Shown here in pieces: positions 32,118 to 42,221 of a stretch of DNA of 64,000 nt. Each line of letters opens with the position of its first letter. The stretch's first letter is position 1. Source of the stretch: an uncultured Colwellia sp. (lineage in GTDB: Bacteria > Pseudomonadota > Gammaproteobacteria > Enterobacterales > Alteromonadaceae); assembly GCA_913049915.1 (NCBI GenBank), contig CAJWZC010000008.1, positions 1 through 64,000 of the forward strand, read 5' to 3'. The notes beneath the pieces are model-generated. The model ran no database searches. It had not been told where the DNA came from and worked only from the letters and a program-made list of their open reading frames with translations. Both the position numbers and the translations under genes were made by a program.

Positions 32118-32858
32118 ATGCGTATTAAAATATTATTTTTTACCTTAGTCCTGCTAAGCAGCTTCTCAGTATTGAGCCAAGGTAATGACCTTGAACAGGG
32201 AATTTATGAATTGAATCGGGGGGAATTTAAAGCAGCTATTGCTCAGTTTCGTCCACTCGTTATTGAAGGTTACGCCCCTGCCCAGTTCCAGATGGCTTTG
32301 ATCTATCAACACGGTTATTCAGTAAATAAAGATGGTCTGAAAGCACTTGAGTTATTTCAGCTTGCGGCTAATCAAAATTATCCTGATGCACAATTTGAAC
32401 TATCCTTAATATACTCCGAGGGTAAGTTAGTAAAACGAGATCTTAGCAAAGCGTTTGAACTTACCCATAAGGCAGCAAACAAAGATTTAGCAAGTGCACA
32501 ATTTAATTTGGCAGTGATGTACGCGAACGGTACTGGTGTTAAACAAGATGACTTTAAAGCCTCCCGTTGGTACAGAACTGCAGCGAATCTCAACTATGCC
32601 CTTGCACAGTATAATTTAGCGTTACTTTATAGCGAAGGGAAAGGAGTCGAGAAAAGTACAGACTTATCTTATATATGGAATACCGTTGCTTCATGGAATG
32701 GTTACCCGAATGCTGAAAAGAGCCGCAATATGGACGCTCGTGACTTATCTCAAAGAATGATTGAAGAAAATACAGCAAAGGCTAATAAAATCTATCAAAA
32801 AATTAAAGAACAGCAGAAAAATAAAGCAAAAATGGTAGAAAAGCAGAAGTTCTATTGA
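32118..32858 (+). CDS. Sel1-repeat protein (secreted)
   Basis: AQFELSLIYSEGKLVKRDLSKAFEL, AQFNLAVMYANGTGVKQDDFKASRWYR Sel1 repeats. Confidence 0.88.
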   Translation: MRIKILFFTLVLLSSFSVLSQGNDLEQGIYELNRGEFKAAIAQFRPLVIEGYAPAQFQMALIYQHGYSVNKDGLKALELFQLAANQNYPDAQFELSLIYSEGKLVKRDLSKAFELTHKAANKDLASAQFNLAVMYANGTGVKQDDFKASRWYRTAANLNYALAQYNLALLYSEGKGVEKSTDLSYIWNTVASWNGYPNAEKSRNMDARDLSQRMIEENTAKANKIYQKIKEQQKNKAKMVEKQKFY

Positions 32859-32924
32859 TCTAAATTAGTTTAGTTATTGTGCAACTTAATGACACTAGAT
32901 ATATCACAAATTACTTAGAAAATT

Positions 32925-33041
32925 ATGGAAATCAATGAATTTATTCTAATGTTAGCCAATGCCCCTATTACGATACTTTCGTTTGGCGGTGTAGCTATCA
33001 TGCTCGGTATTTGTAGTTATTATGTATATTACTTTATATAA
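32925..33041 (+). CDS. 38-aa single-TM microprotein (copy A)
   Basis: MEINEFILMLANAPITILSFGGVAIMLGICSYYVYYFI*; homologous to 33278-33421. Confidence 0.45.
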   Translation: MEINEFILMLANAPITILSFGGVAIMLGICSYYVYYFI

Positions 33042-33277
33042 TATATTAAAATAATTACTGCTATACCCACCCTACTTGAAGATGCAGGATTCAACTGGAA
33101 TTAGAAACGTCTTTAGTAAGGTGTTGATTGAGGGCAATAGTTATTTTATTGTCGAAATTAATACCACAGTATAAAGCGTTTCTAAGTCAGTACTTTTGGG
33201 AAATGCTCAGTAAATAATACTTTGCGTTATATTTCTTTTTAAAGGAAATAGTCATTAATAATAAATATTCCTTAATT

Positions 33278-33421
33278 ATGAATTGCTCAGACTTCCTGAA
33301 ACAAGTATTTCAAGTAGAACAGGTATATATTGTGATGCTTTCTTTTGGTAGGGTAGCCATTATACTCGGTATTTATGCCTTTTATGTATATTGCTTTGTT
33401 AAGTATAGTCAAAAATATTAA
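33278..33421 (+). CDS. 47-aa single-TM microprotein (copy B)
   Basis: MNCSDFLKQVFQVEQVYIVMLSFGRVAIILGIYAFYVYCFVKYSQKY*; shares LSFGxVAIxLGI-YVY-F with copy A. Confidence 0.45.
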   Translation: MNCSDFLKQVFQVEQVYIVMLSFGRVAIILGIYAFYVYCFVKYSQKY

Positions 33422-33521
33422 ATAGGTACTACTATACGCCCTCCTTGCAACAGCTAAATAGCTATCTATTGCTATACTACTAAGTTAGCTATCTTCTAAT
33501 TTAGCCTGTTGAGGTGTCGTT

Positions 33522-34178
33522 ATGTTATCGGTAAAACAGACCCCAACTAACTTAAGTTTTATTGATAAGCTTAATCAGCAGCGTGAAGAATAATCTGAAA
33601 ACTCGCGCCTGATAAACGTATTAATAAAGTCGCAGATGATGCTGCAGGTTTACAAATTGCTAACCGCCTTACCAGTCAAATTAATCAGCTCAGCTTTAAC
33701 GCACAAGACTAAGTCAATACTAATAATATTGAGGCGGGTATTTTTCAGTAATTAATGATGGTTTATTACGTGCTCAAGAGCTATAAATTCAATCAGGTAA
33801 TCCCCTTTACAGTAATGACGTCATTAAAGATGAGTTAAAAGAAATCACAAAAAAACAAATACGCTTGCTAGTGATTTTCTAGGGTAAGACAACTTTATTA
33901 GTGGTCTCCGCGGTAGTGATCCGACATCCACTAAAGCCATACTTCAAGATACCTCAATCTTAGCCAATGCATTAGGTGCTGAGTCTAATGTCCTAGTTAA
34001 CCAAGTAATTACCTACCAAACAAGTGTTATTGATATATCGGCTCGCTCAAGCATTGAAGATACGGACTATGCTTGAGCATCAAGCGAACAGAAAAATAAA
34101 ATACTTTTGCAAAGCGCTATCATCACTAAATAGAATGATGAAGCGCATAAAAGTTTACTCTTTGATAAATTAATTTAG
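33522..34178 (+). pseudogene. Decayed short flagellin gene
   Basis: RINKVADDAAGLQIANRLTSQINQL, NGLLRAQEL*IQSGNPLYSNDVIKDELKEIT, VNQVITYQTSVIDISA RSSIEDTDYA*ASSEQKNKILLQSAI spread over frames with several in-frame stops. Confidence 0.85.
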
Positions 34179-34240
34179 CGTAATAATACGATTCAGCGGT
34201 ACAATGACTGCTCACCATTTAAAACCCTGAAGATCCCTTT

Positions 34241-34477
34241 ATGATTATCCCTTTAGAACAGCTTTCAAATGAAATCCTAATCGCTATTATTGAAGACTTT
34301 ATTTTACGTGAGGGGACTGAATATGGTACTGAATATGTGAGCAAAGATGCTAAAATAGCTCAAGTAAAAAAGCAACTTGAACAAGGTCATGCGGTATTAG
34401 TTTATTCTGAACTCCATGAAAGCATCAATATATTACCTAGTGATCAATTTAAAGCGAGAGTGGAAGAGCAACTTTAA
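34241..34477 (+). CDS. YheU family protein (UPF0270)
   Basis: MIIPLEQLSNEILIAIIEDFILREGTEYG. Confidence 0.9.
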   Translation: MIIPLEQLSNEILIAIIEDFILREGTEYGTEYVSKDAKIAQVKKQLEQGHAVLVYSELHESINILPSDQFKARVEEQL

Positions 34478-34565
34478 TATTATTATAAAATTAACAATAA
34501 TTTATCCTTATTAGTCTATACTAATTTTAAGTTTTGACTAAGAAAGAAATAATGTAAACTTAATT

Positions 34566-35327
34566 ATGATGATATTCAAAAGGCTTAAACAGCTTATATG
34601 TTATTCTGCCCTTATTCCTCTTGCAGCATTTGCTGATAATCAAACTACCTTAATTATTAGCTATGGTGATCATGACGCTGCACCATACTCCATTGAAATA
34701 GGAGAGCAACTTTATGGTGGTATTATTAAAGACATTGCCACTGAGCTTGCTGGTGAACTTGATATAGCTGTCACCTTCGTTAAAACTCCTAGAAAGCGTA
34801 TTGAGCGTTATTTAGAAAATAATACTGTTCATCTCGTTTTAATAACAAATCCAGCTTGGTTAACTAATAGTGAAAAACTCCAATGGAGTGAAAGCATTTT
34901 TATTGAAAAAAACATGATGGTTGTAAAAGCTGATAATACTAATAAATATCAAGAATTAATAGATTTTAGAGGCATGATTATTGGTACCGTAAGAGGTTAT
35001 ACATACCCTACTTTACAGCCATTTTTTGATCAAGAAAAATTTATTCGCTATGACGTCAGTAACTTAAATGTTAACTTTATTCGTTTAGATCTAAGGCGTA
35101 TTGACGCGCTCGTGGATGCTAATATATTGATTAATTATCAATTAAAAAAAAGTAATAATGCTCAGGATTTTACAGTATTACCACTGATTGTTAGTGAACA
35201 TAACATTCAAGCGGCTTTATCACCTAACGCTCCCATTACACTAACTCAATTTAACCAAGCTTTAAAGATATTAAAAGACCAAGGCGTGATTGACGCTATT
35301 TTAAAAAAATATCAGCCAGAGAAATAA
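34566..35327 (+). CDS. Extracellular solute-binding protein family 3
   Basis: Signal peptide; YGGIIKDIATELAGELDIAVTFVKTPRKRIERYL. Confidence 0.8.
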   Translation: MMIFKRLKQLICYSALIPLAAFADNQTTLIISYGDHDAAPYSIEIGEQLYGGIIKDIATELAGELDIAVTFVKTPRKRIERYLENNTVHLVLITNPAWLTNSEKLQWSESIFIEKNMMVVKADNTNKYQELIDFRGMIIGTVRGYTYPTLQPFFDQEKFIRYDVSNLNVNFIRLDLRRIDALVDANILINYQLKKSNNAQDFTVLPLIVSEHNIQAALSPNAPITLTQFNQALKILKDQGVIDAILKKYQPEK

Positions 35328-35412
35328 CGACTAATAACAAAGCCAGCGACAAATCGCCGGCTTAATAAAGTTTACTTAGTTATTTTATGGTTATTAACCA
35401 CTAAAAAAACGT

Positions 35413-36213
35413 TTAACTTTTAGCATTAGTACTATCAAAAATCTTATCAGCTGATGCGGCTACAAAACCAGTATAAAGTTCACCATTAACCATTGGATAA
35501 CGTTTAGCAAACTCATAAAAACAACTTGGAATTTCGATTGTTCTATCGGAAAAATCAACTGGCGCTTTATCAGCAAGTGTCGATGATTGTTCTAACTTAA
35601 CGACTTCATCACCTTTGATTTCACCACCATTAGTATTCAGCTCATAGCCTGCATCTTTAAGCGTAGTGTTGACTAATTCTAAGTCTTCGTAGCCTGCTAA
35701 GTGATTAATGCTTACAGTAAAGTGATTTGCACGATAACCCCATGCAGCTAACCATGCAGCATATTCACTAACATTTAACAGCGTATAATAGTCTTTTGAG
35801 CTAATCTCCCACAGGCGACCTGAATAAAGAAAATCAGCACTATCACTAACATTGTCAGGTAATTGAGCAATTAAACCTGTAATGATTTCTTGTACTTCAC
35901 TAGAGAATTCTTCAACTCGCAATTCACTAATAAATACTTTAGGCATAGCGCTATCGGTATGTTCAAAATGTTTTGCGTCAAGCTTTTTAGCTGAGAAATC
36001 GTATTGACCACACTCAGTGTAACCTAAAGCTAAAAGCCCTTTGGCTACTTGTACTAAATTGATTTTAGGATGATTAAAAGTACGGTAAGCAACATGATCA
36101 TTTATTACATCTTTGCCATTACCTAACAATTGATGAATTTTTTTTGCTGACGGAGTCACACTGAGATATTGTTTCCAGATATTATTAAAAAGTTCGGTTA
36201 CTTGCGATGCCAT
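35413..36213 (-). CDS. DUF1338 family protein (2-oxoadipate dioxygenase/decarboxylase-like)
   Basis: NDHVAYRTFNHPKI, GYRANHFTVSINHL. Confidence 0.8.
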   Translation of the reverse strand: MASQVTELFNNIWKQYLSVTPSAKKIHQLLGNGKDVINDHVAYRTFNHPKINLVQVAKGLLALGYTECGQYDFSAKKLDAKHFEHTDSAMPKVFISELRVEEFSSEVQEIITGLIAQLPDNVSDSADFLYSGRLWEISSKDYYTLLNVSEYAAWLAAWGYRANHFTVSINHLAGYEDLELVNTTLKDAGYELNTNGGEIKGDEVVKLEQSSTLADKAPVDFSDRTIEIPSCFYEFAKRYPMVNGELYTGFVAASADKIFDSTNAKS

Positions 36214-36678
36214 TGTCTTTCCTCTTATCTATTGAGTCGTTTTAATAAAATAATATTAATTCAGTATTTATAGTTTATAACTTGGTCTATTTAAATTACG
36301 CGTATAGGTAAAATTCATAACTGAAATACAGCAGATAGCAAAATGGTCGGGAAAATAGCACAGTGATATTTTAGCTGACAGCATAAGCTATCTAACAAAA
36401 ATTTAGATTTGATCGATACTTTTAAAGAAGCAAGGACGATGCCCTGCTTGATGGTGATATATATATTTTTTTAATACGTTTGATAACATAACTAAAACAA
36501 AATCACCTAATCACGATAGTACGGGAAGTTATGATTAAACTCACTTCAATCAATAGTACTAATTTAGCACAAATCTTATTCAAAACGAAATACTTCATTT
36601 TAACTCTAGCTTAATCCCTCATTACTTAACCTTATTTAAAGCTAATCAGGATGAGTTATATATTTTATCTATTTGTTA

Positions 36679-37497
36679 TTAATATACTTTTCTGTGTGCT
36701 TTAATTATTTTTTGCCAAGTAAAATCTCTTGAGCCTAAACTAACAAAATCGGGATTAACTAAGCTTTCACGTTTATTGTAACTTAGCGGATTAAACTCAC
36801 TGTCGATAATATCACCGCCAGCTTGTTCTAAAATACATTGGCTAGCCCCCGTATCCCATTCACCAGTAGCGCCTATACGTAAATAACAATCGGCGCCACC
36901 TTCTGCAATAAGACAATTTTTTAAAGAACAACTACCCAAGGCAACATAATCATAATCGTAGTCTTCATTTAAATATTGTCCCATGAGTGCAAGCTGCTGA
37001 CGACGACTGATAGCAACTTTAATACGACGTTCTTCTTGATATTCGGCCACACGAATTACGTGACTAGCCTGACTATTATCTTTGAAAGCACCTAGATTTT
37101 TTTGCCCATAATAAGTTAGGCAGTGATCTGGCGCATGAATAACACCCAGTGTCGGCCAGCCATTTTCAACTAACGCAATATTTACTGCAAAATCACCACT
37201 ACCAATAATAAATTCTCCCGTGCCATCAATAGGGTCGAGTAACCAATAGCGAGACCAATTTTTTCGCTCGCTTAGCTTTACCGTGCCTACTTCTTCTGAA
37301 ATAATAGGTATGTCGGGTGTCAAGGTTTTAAGCTGGTCCATTAAAATATTATTTGATGCGATGTCAGCAGTAGTTACCGGGCTTTCATCCGCTTTAGTTT
37401 CTGCAGTATAGTTCCCCTGATGATAATATTTCATTACCTCTACGCCAGCTTTTTTGGCACTTTCTAAAGCAATGTTTAGTAATTTGTCTTGGTTCAT
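36679..37497 (-). CDS. cysQ: 3'(2'),5'-bisphosphate nucleotidase
   Basis: YWLLDPIDGTGEFI, GEWDTGASQCILEQAGG IMPase motifs. Confidence 0.92.
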   Translation of the reverse strand: MNQDKLLNIALESAKKAGVEVMKYYHQGNYTAETKADESPVTTADIASNNILMDQLKTLTPDIPIISEEVGTVKLSERKNWSRYWLLDPIDGTGEFIIGSGDFAVNIALVENGWPTLGVIHAPDHCLTYYGQKNLGAFKDNSQASHVIRVAEYQEERRIKVAISRRQQLALMGQYLNEDYDYDYVALGSCSLKNCLIAEGGADCYLRIGATGEWDTGASQCILEQAGGDIIDSEFNPLSYNKRESLVNPDFVSLGSRDFTWQKIIKAHRKVY

Positions 37498-37544
37498 CGT
37501 TATACCTATTTCATCCTACTTGGGTACTTTCAATTTATCGAACG

Positions 37545-38096
37545 TTAATTTTCAAGAAGATCACGTACTAACATTAATGCTGCAATACTGCGTGCTTCGG
37601 TAAAATCGGGTTGTTGTAATAGTTCTTTATAGTCTTTAATTGGCCAAGATACTACTTCTAATGGCTCTGGCTCATCGCCTTCAAGCTTAGACTTATAAAG
37701 CTGTGTAGCCAAGAATATGGTCATTTGGGCATTAAAAAAAGTAGGTGCCATCATCATTACACTCATCTTATGTAACTGTTCACTACCATAACCAATTTCC
37801 TCTTGCAGCTCTCGATTGGCAGCTTGCTCAGCAAACTCACCTTCATCAATAAGCCCTTTAGGAAACCCTAATAAATAACTATGCGTACCTGCACAATATT
37901 CACGTACAAGGAATAACGTCTCATCATCAATCATAGGCACTATCATTACTGCTCCACGACCAGAGCCCATCATGCGTTCATATTGCCTTTGTTCACCATT
38001 ATTAAAGGTGAGATCAATTTGTTCAATGCCAAAGAGTCCGCTTTTAGCCACTTGTCTGCGACCAGTAATGATAGGTAATTGATTTTTATCAGCCAT
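37545..38096 (-). CDS. nudE: ADP compounds hydrolase NudE
   Basis: Nudix box GLIDEGEFAEQAANRELQEEIGYG. Confidence 0.92.
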   Translation of the reverse strand: MADKNQLPIITGRRQVAKSGLFGIEQIDLTFNNGEQRQYERMMGSGRGAVMIVPMIDDETLFLVREYCAGTHSYLLGFPKGLIDEGEFAEQAANRELQEEIGYGSEQLHKMSVMMMAPTFFNAQMTIFLATQLYKSKLEGDEPEPLEVVSWPIKDYKELLQQPDFTEARSIAALMLVRDLLEN

Positions 38097-38221
38097 AGTT
38101 CTAGCTACACTAGTTAATTATTTTCTTTAGATATAACTATAATGACACGATAAACAATACTTTTGGAATAGCTAAATGCTAATATTTATTGTACTGAAAT
38201 ATATATTAAGGAAAGACTAAT

Positions 38222-38893
38222 ATGGCAGACATTAATTGGTCAAAAATTTCTACCGTTTTAATTGATATGGACGGTACTATTTTAGATTTACATTTTGATA
38301 ATTACTTTTGGCTAGAGCACCTACCACTTCGTTATAGTGAGAAAATGTCTATATCACTTGATGCCGCTAAAGCTAAACTTAAAGTAGATTACTTAGCCGT
38401 AGTAGGCACTATCAAATGGTATTGTCTCGACTATTGGTCAGAACGTACTGACATGCCAATAAAAACATTAAAGCGAGAAATACAGCATCTTATTCACTTA
38501 CGCAGCGACGCAAAAAATTTTTTAGTCGCCTTAAAAGCCAGTGGTAAAGATATTGTCATGGTGACAAATGCTCATCCTGAGGCATTATCTTTGAAGATTG
38601 AACGCACTCAATTAGACCAATATTTTGACACGCTTTACTCTACTCATGAATTTGGAGTCAGTAAAGAGTCACAGTTATTATGGCAACGTCTACAAGCTAA
38701 ACACGGCTTTGATTGTGATAAAACACTGTTTATTGATGACAGTATAGAAATACTTAAATCAGCTCAGCAATATGGTATTAAACATTTACTGGCGATTGCA
38801 AATCCTGATAGTAAAAAACCAACCAATGTCATCAAGTATTTTCCCGCTATCACCAATTATGATAAATTAACGGCACAACTTAGACACACTTAA
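38222..38893 (+). CDS. yrfG: GMP/IMP nucleotidase YrfG (HAD family)
   Basis: VLIDMDGTILDLHFDNYFWLEHLP. Confidence 0.9.
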   Translation: MADINWSKISTVLIDMDGTILDLHFDNYFWLEHLPLRYSEKMSISLDAAKAKLKVDYLAVVGTIKWYCLDYWSERTDMPIKTLKREIQHLIHLRSDAKNFLVALKASGKDIVMVTNAHPEALSLKIERTQLDQYFDTLYSTHEFGVSKESQLLWQRLQAKHGFDCDKTLFIDDSIEILKSAQQYGIKHLLAIANPDSKKPTNVIKYFPAITNYDKLTAQLRHT

Positions 38894-38937
38894 GCCACTG
38901 AATTCAGTTCATTTAGTTCACAAAAAATTTAGACAAA

Positions 38938-38972
38938 AAAATACCGCAGTCTCTAAGAAAATGCGGTATTTT
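38938..38972. terminator. Bidirectional terminator between yrfG and rplI
   Basis: AAAATACCGCA...TGCGGTATTTT. Confidence 0.75.
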
Positions 38973-39005
38973 GTTTTATAACCTAAGAAAATACTTGGTT
39001 ATAAA

Positions 39006-39458
39006 TTATGCTTCAGCGATAACTACAACTTTGATGCTAGTGTCAACATCATGATGTAGGTGAATTGCGATTTCGAATTCACCTGTTTCGCGGATAGCAC
39101 CTAATGGTAAACGGACTTCAGCTTTTGTAACTGCAACGCCAGCTTCAGTGATCGCATCAGCGATATCACGAGTACCAATAGAACCGAATAATTTACCTTC
39201 GTCACCAGATTTTGATGCGATAGTAACTTCAGCTAACTCAACAACTTTCGCTGCACGAGCTTGAGCAGCTACTAGAACTGTAGCTAAATTAGCTTCCAAT
39301 TCAGCACGACGAGCTTCAAAGTGCTCAACGTTAGCTTGTGATGCAAATACTGCTTTACCTTGTGGTAATAAGTAGTTACGTGCATAACCTGATTTAACAG
39401 ATACCTTGTCACCAAGGCCGCCTAATTTGGCGATTTTATCAAGAAGAATTACTTCCAT
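39006..39458 (-). CDS. rplI: 50S ribosomal protein L9
   Basis: [36 protein letters not shown]. Confidence 0.97.
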   Translation of the reverse strand: MEVILLDKIAKLGGLGDKVSVKSGYARNYLLPQGKAVFASQANVEHFEARRAELEANLATVLVAAQARAAKVVELAEVTIASKSGDEGKLFGSIGTRDIADAITEAGVAVTKAEVRLPLGAIRETGEFEIAIHLHHDVDTSIKVVVIAEA

Positions 39459-39475
39459 TTCAAACCCCTATTAGC

Positions 39476-39703
39476 TTACTTATGTAAGTCGGTGTATGGT
39501 AACAATGACAAGTAACGAGCGCGTTTTATCGCACGAGTTAGTTGACGTTGATATTTAGCAGCAGTACCAGTGATACGGCTAGGAACAATTTTACCACTTT
39601 CAGTGATATAATTTTTTAAAGTTGCAATATCTTTATAATCTATAGATGTTGCGCCTTCCGCTGTGAAGCGACAAAACTTACGACGTCTAAAAAAACGAGA
39701 CAT
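39476..39703 (-). CDS. rpsR: 30S ribosomal protein S18
   Basis: [42 protein letters not shown]. Confidence 0.97.
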   Translation of the reverse strand: MSRFFRRRKFCRFTAEGATSIDYKDIATLKNYITESGKIVPSRITGTAAKYQRQLTRAIKRARYLSLLPYTDLHK

Positions 39704-39757
39704 GGAGTTCTCCTAATGCGGTTTTATTTAATTAACGATTTCGTTAGTTAATAAAGC

Positions 39758-40072
39758 CTAATTAATCATTTCAATTTGCTGGGCATGTAATGCTAAAAGC
39801 GGATTCCCGTTTCTAGATTCGTGACGATTTATAAAACCTGTCACTTTTATTACCGTACCCGCAACTAATTCACGAGTTAAGTGTGATAAATCACCTGTGG
39901 CAACTACTTGTATTCGGACAAAAGCTTGTCGATTCATGCCAGCTTCATTTTGTATAGACTTATGATCTATTGAAAACTGACTATGACTAATACCTGCAGG
40001 GCTGGTTGACTGCTTTGGGGTTCTCACCACCTCGCCGATCAACACTAGGCAATTCTCTTGCGAGACAATCAC
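39758..40072 (-). CDS. priB: Primosomal replication protein N
   Basis: OB-fold protein between rpsF and rpsR; NCLVLIGEVVRTPKQSTSPAGISHSQFSIDH. Confidence 0.92.
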   Translation of the reverse strand: MIVSQENCLVLIGEVVRTPKQSTSPAGISHSQFSIDHKSIQNEAGMNRQAFVRIQVVATGDLSHLTRELVAGTVIKVTGFINRHESRNGNPLLALHAQQIEMIN

Positions 40073-40078
40073 AGATGA

Positions 40079-40510
40079 CTATTCTTCGCTAGCAGCTTCT
40101 TCAGATTTCTCTTCAACAGAGTCTTCTTTAGCTTCAACTGGCGCAGCAGCAACATCTTTCTTAACTTCGCGGCGATCGTCACGACGCTCTTCTTTAGCAG
40201 CAGCCATTGGCGATGCTTCAGTTACTGCATCTTTAGTACGCATAATCATGTTACGGATAACAACATCGTTATAACGGAAAGCAGTTTCAAGCTCATCAAT
40301 AACTACTTGTGGCGCTTCAATGTTCATAAGAACATAGTGTGCTTTATGTAGTTTATTGATCGGGTATGCTAATTGACGACGGCCCCAGTCTTCTAGACGG
40401 TGGATTTTGCCTTCAGCAGCATTGATCAAGTCTGTGTAGCGCTGGATCATACCAGACACTTGTTCACTCTGATCAGGGTGAACCATAAATACGATTTCGT
40501 AATGACGCAT
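40079..40510 (-). CDS. rpsF: 30S ribosomal protein S6
   Basis: [25 protein letters not shown]. Confidence 0.97.
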   Translation of the reverse strand: MRHYEIVFMVHPDQSEQVSGMIQRYTDLINAAEGKIHRLEDWGRRQLAYPINKLHKAHYVLMNIEAPQVVIDELETAFRYNDVVIRNMIMRTKDAVTEASPMAAAKEERRDDRREVKKDVAAAPVEAKEDSVEEKSEEAASEE

Positions 40511-40702
40511 TACGAGCTCCTTACGGTTGTAGTCTCATAATCTGGCTCAGCCAACACCAGTTGAGACAAGGAACAAAAGTTCAGGCTGAATTAAGGAGAC
40601 ATATAGTAGGGAAAACACTCAGAAAAAGCAAGCAATAACTAAGTGATATTGCCTTGCGTGGGAAACAATAGGCTGCAGTTACCTTTTACTTAAGTGATAC
40701 AG

Positions 40703-42058
40703 CTATTCTATTGGTTCAATATTGACTATTTCTGAGCGATTTAAAGTGATTTTAAAACGCTGTAAGGATTTTTCACCTTGACAAACATGACGTAAAATAA
40801 GGTTAATTTGATAACGTCGTTCTACCCCTTGGCTTGATATTTTTTGTCCTTCCAAGCTGTATAATCGACCAGCCCCTTTTTTCAAAAAACGCACAAAGGG
40901 TGTTAAGTTGAAAAATGTCTGCTGCTGAATTTCATCATAACCAGGCAAAAAGGCTTTAGCCATAACCTTATTATCACAGCGAAAATGCAATAATTGGGCA
41001 TCTTGTTTATTTTGCTGTCGGCGTCGTTGAAACATAGCGTTGACTGTTTTGGGTAAATCTTTGCTTTTTATATATTCAAGCCATAAAATTTGACTTAAAA
41101 CACGTTTCTTAGTCACGCTATTGGTAAATAGGTTTTGCCACTTAGGCCGACCTTTCTGTATTTTTCGCCATATTAAGCTGGTTAAGTCTTCTTTAAATGT
41201 TTCGCGTAAGCCATAAATAAGTCCTAAAAAAGCCACTAAAGCAAGCGTAACTTCGGTAAAGTTAGTGCGCGCATTTAGTACTAGTAGCATAACAAAAGCC
41301 ATGATTATTGCCGTAACAATACCACGCACAAAACGTTTTAAGTTAACGTTTAAATAGCGCGTTTTCTGTTGAAAGACCACTCCATATTCTATTAATCGCT
41401 GTAATAGCCGCATTTTATTAGTGATACGGTTAGCATCATCAAGGGTAACTTGTGAGTTATATTTATTGTCTATACGGTAAGTATTTTCACTACGACATAA
41501 ACTTAACAGTAGTTCTCTTTCAACGGTAAACTCCGCACTTTTTGGCCCCGTTGTTAGTAATTTTAAAAAGGACTGTTCTATGTGCCAACTTAAATAGTTA
41601 TCTGCATTTTCAAAGAATGAGTTCAGCTTTTTATCAGAAGGCGTATAACGTCTTAATTTTTTGGTTAGCGAGAAGGTTTGCTCGGCTAATTCAATCGCTG
41701 CAGGATAAAAATCTTCTGCCGTTTTTAGCTTTAATGTTTGTTTAATATCAGCATCAAGTGCTTTTTTAACCTGATAAGAATACAAATTAAGGTTTAATCG
41801 ATAGTCACTTTGCTCACCTTTATTTTGGCTTATAAAACGACTTCTCACTAATGGCAAATGCAATTGGTCAGCGTGGTATGCGCTATGGTTTTTAATATTC
41901 GAGTGGAAAAATTCTTCTTCGTTAAGAGTGCTGGGGTTTATACCCATTTCAACAGGCAGGGAGAAGTATAGATCAATACGTTGATAGTCTTGGGGTAATA
42001 ACTGATGACTAACTTTAAAAGACAAGTTTTCATCTTGGCTGAGTTTAGCTTTATTCAC
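40703..42058 (-). CDS. Hypothetical protein with two central TM segments
   Basis: 451-aa ORF; FVRGIVTAIIMAFVMLLVL and TLALVAFLGLIYGL. Confidence 0.7.
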   Translation of the reverse strand: MNKAKLSQDENLSFKVSHQLLPQDYQRIDLYFSLPVEMGINPSTLNEEEFFHSNIKNHSAYHADQLHLPLVRSRFISQNKGEQSDYRLNLNLYSYQVKKALDADIKQTLKLKTAEDFYPAAIELAEQTFSLTKKLRRYTPSDKKLNSFFENADNYLSWHIEQSFLKLLTTGPKSAEFTVERELLLSLCRSENTYRIDNKYNSQVTLDDANRITNKMRLLQRLIEYGVVFQQKTRYLNVNLKRFVRGIVTAIIMAFVMLLVLNARTNFTEVTLALVAFLGLIYGLRETFKEDLTSLIWRKIQKGRPKWQNLFTNSVTKKRVLSQILWLEYIKSKDLPKTVNAMFQRRRQQNKQDAQLLHFRCDNKVMAKAFLPGYDEIQQQTFFNLTPFVRFLKKGAGRLYSLEGQKISSQGVERRYQINLILRHVCQGEKSLQRFKITLNRSEIVNIEPIE

Positions 42059-42221
42059 TCGTAAAAAAGACTCCTATATTATGGTACCTCATGATTAAAA
42101 ATCATGAGGTAAGCATAGCAAAAATAGGGCTTGTTGACAGTCTTTTCAGACCTTAACTTTAATTTTAATTTTAACAAAAAATTAAGGTTAAAGTCTTAAT
42201 ATTAAAGTAAAGACATTACTC

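Noticed and set aside
36240-36670. Possible gene remnant between DUF1338 gene and cysQ
   Set aside because: Only very short ORFs (e.g. about 27 aa from 36531) and no recognisable protein motif; cannot be supported.
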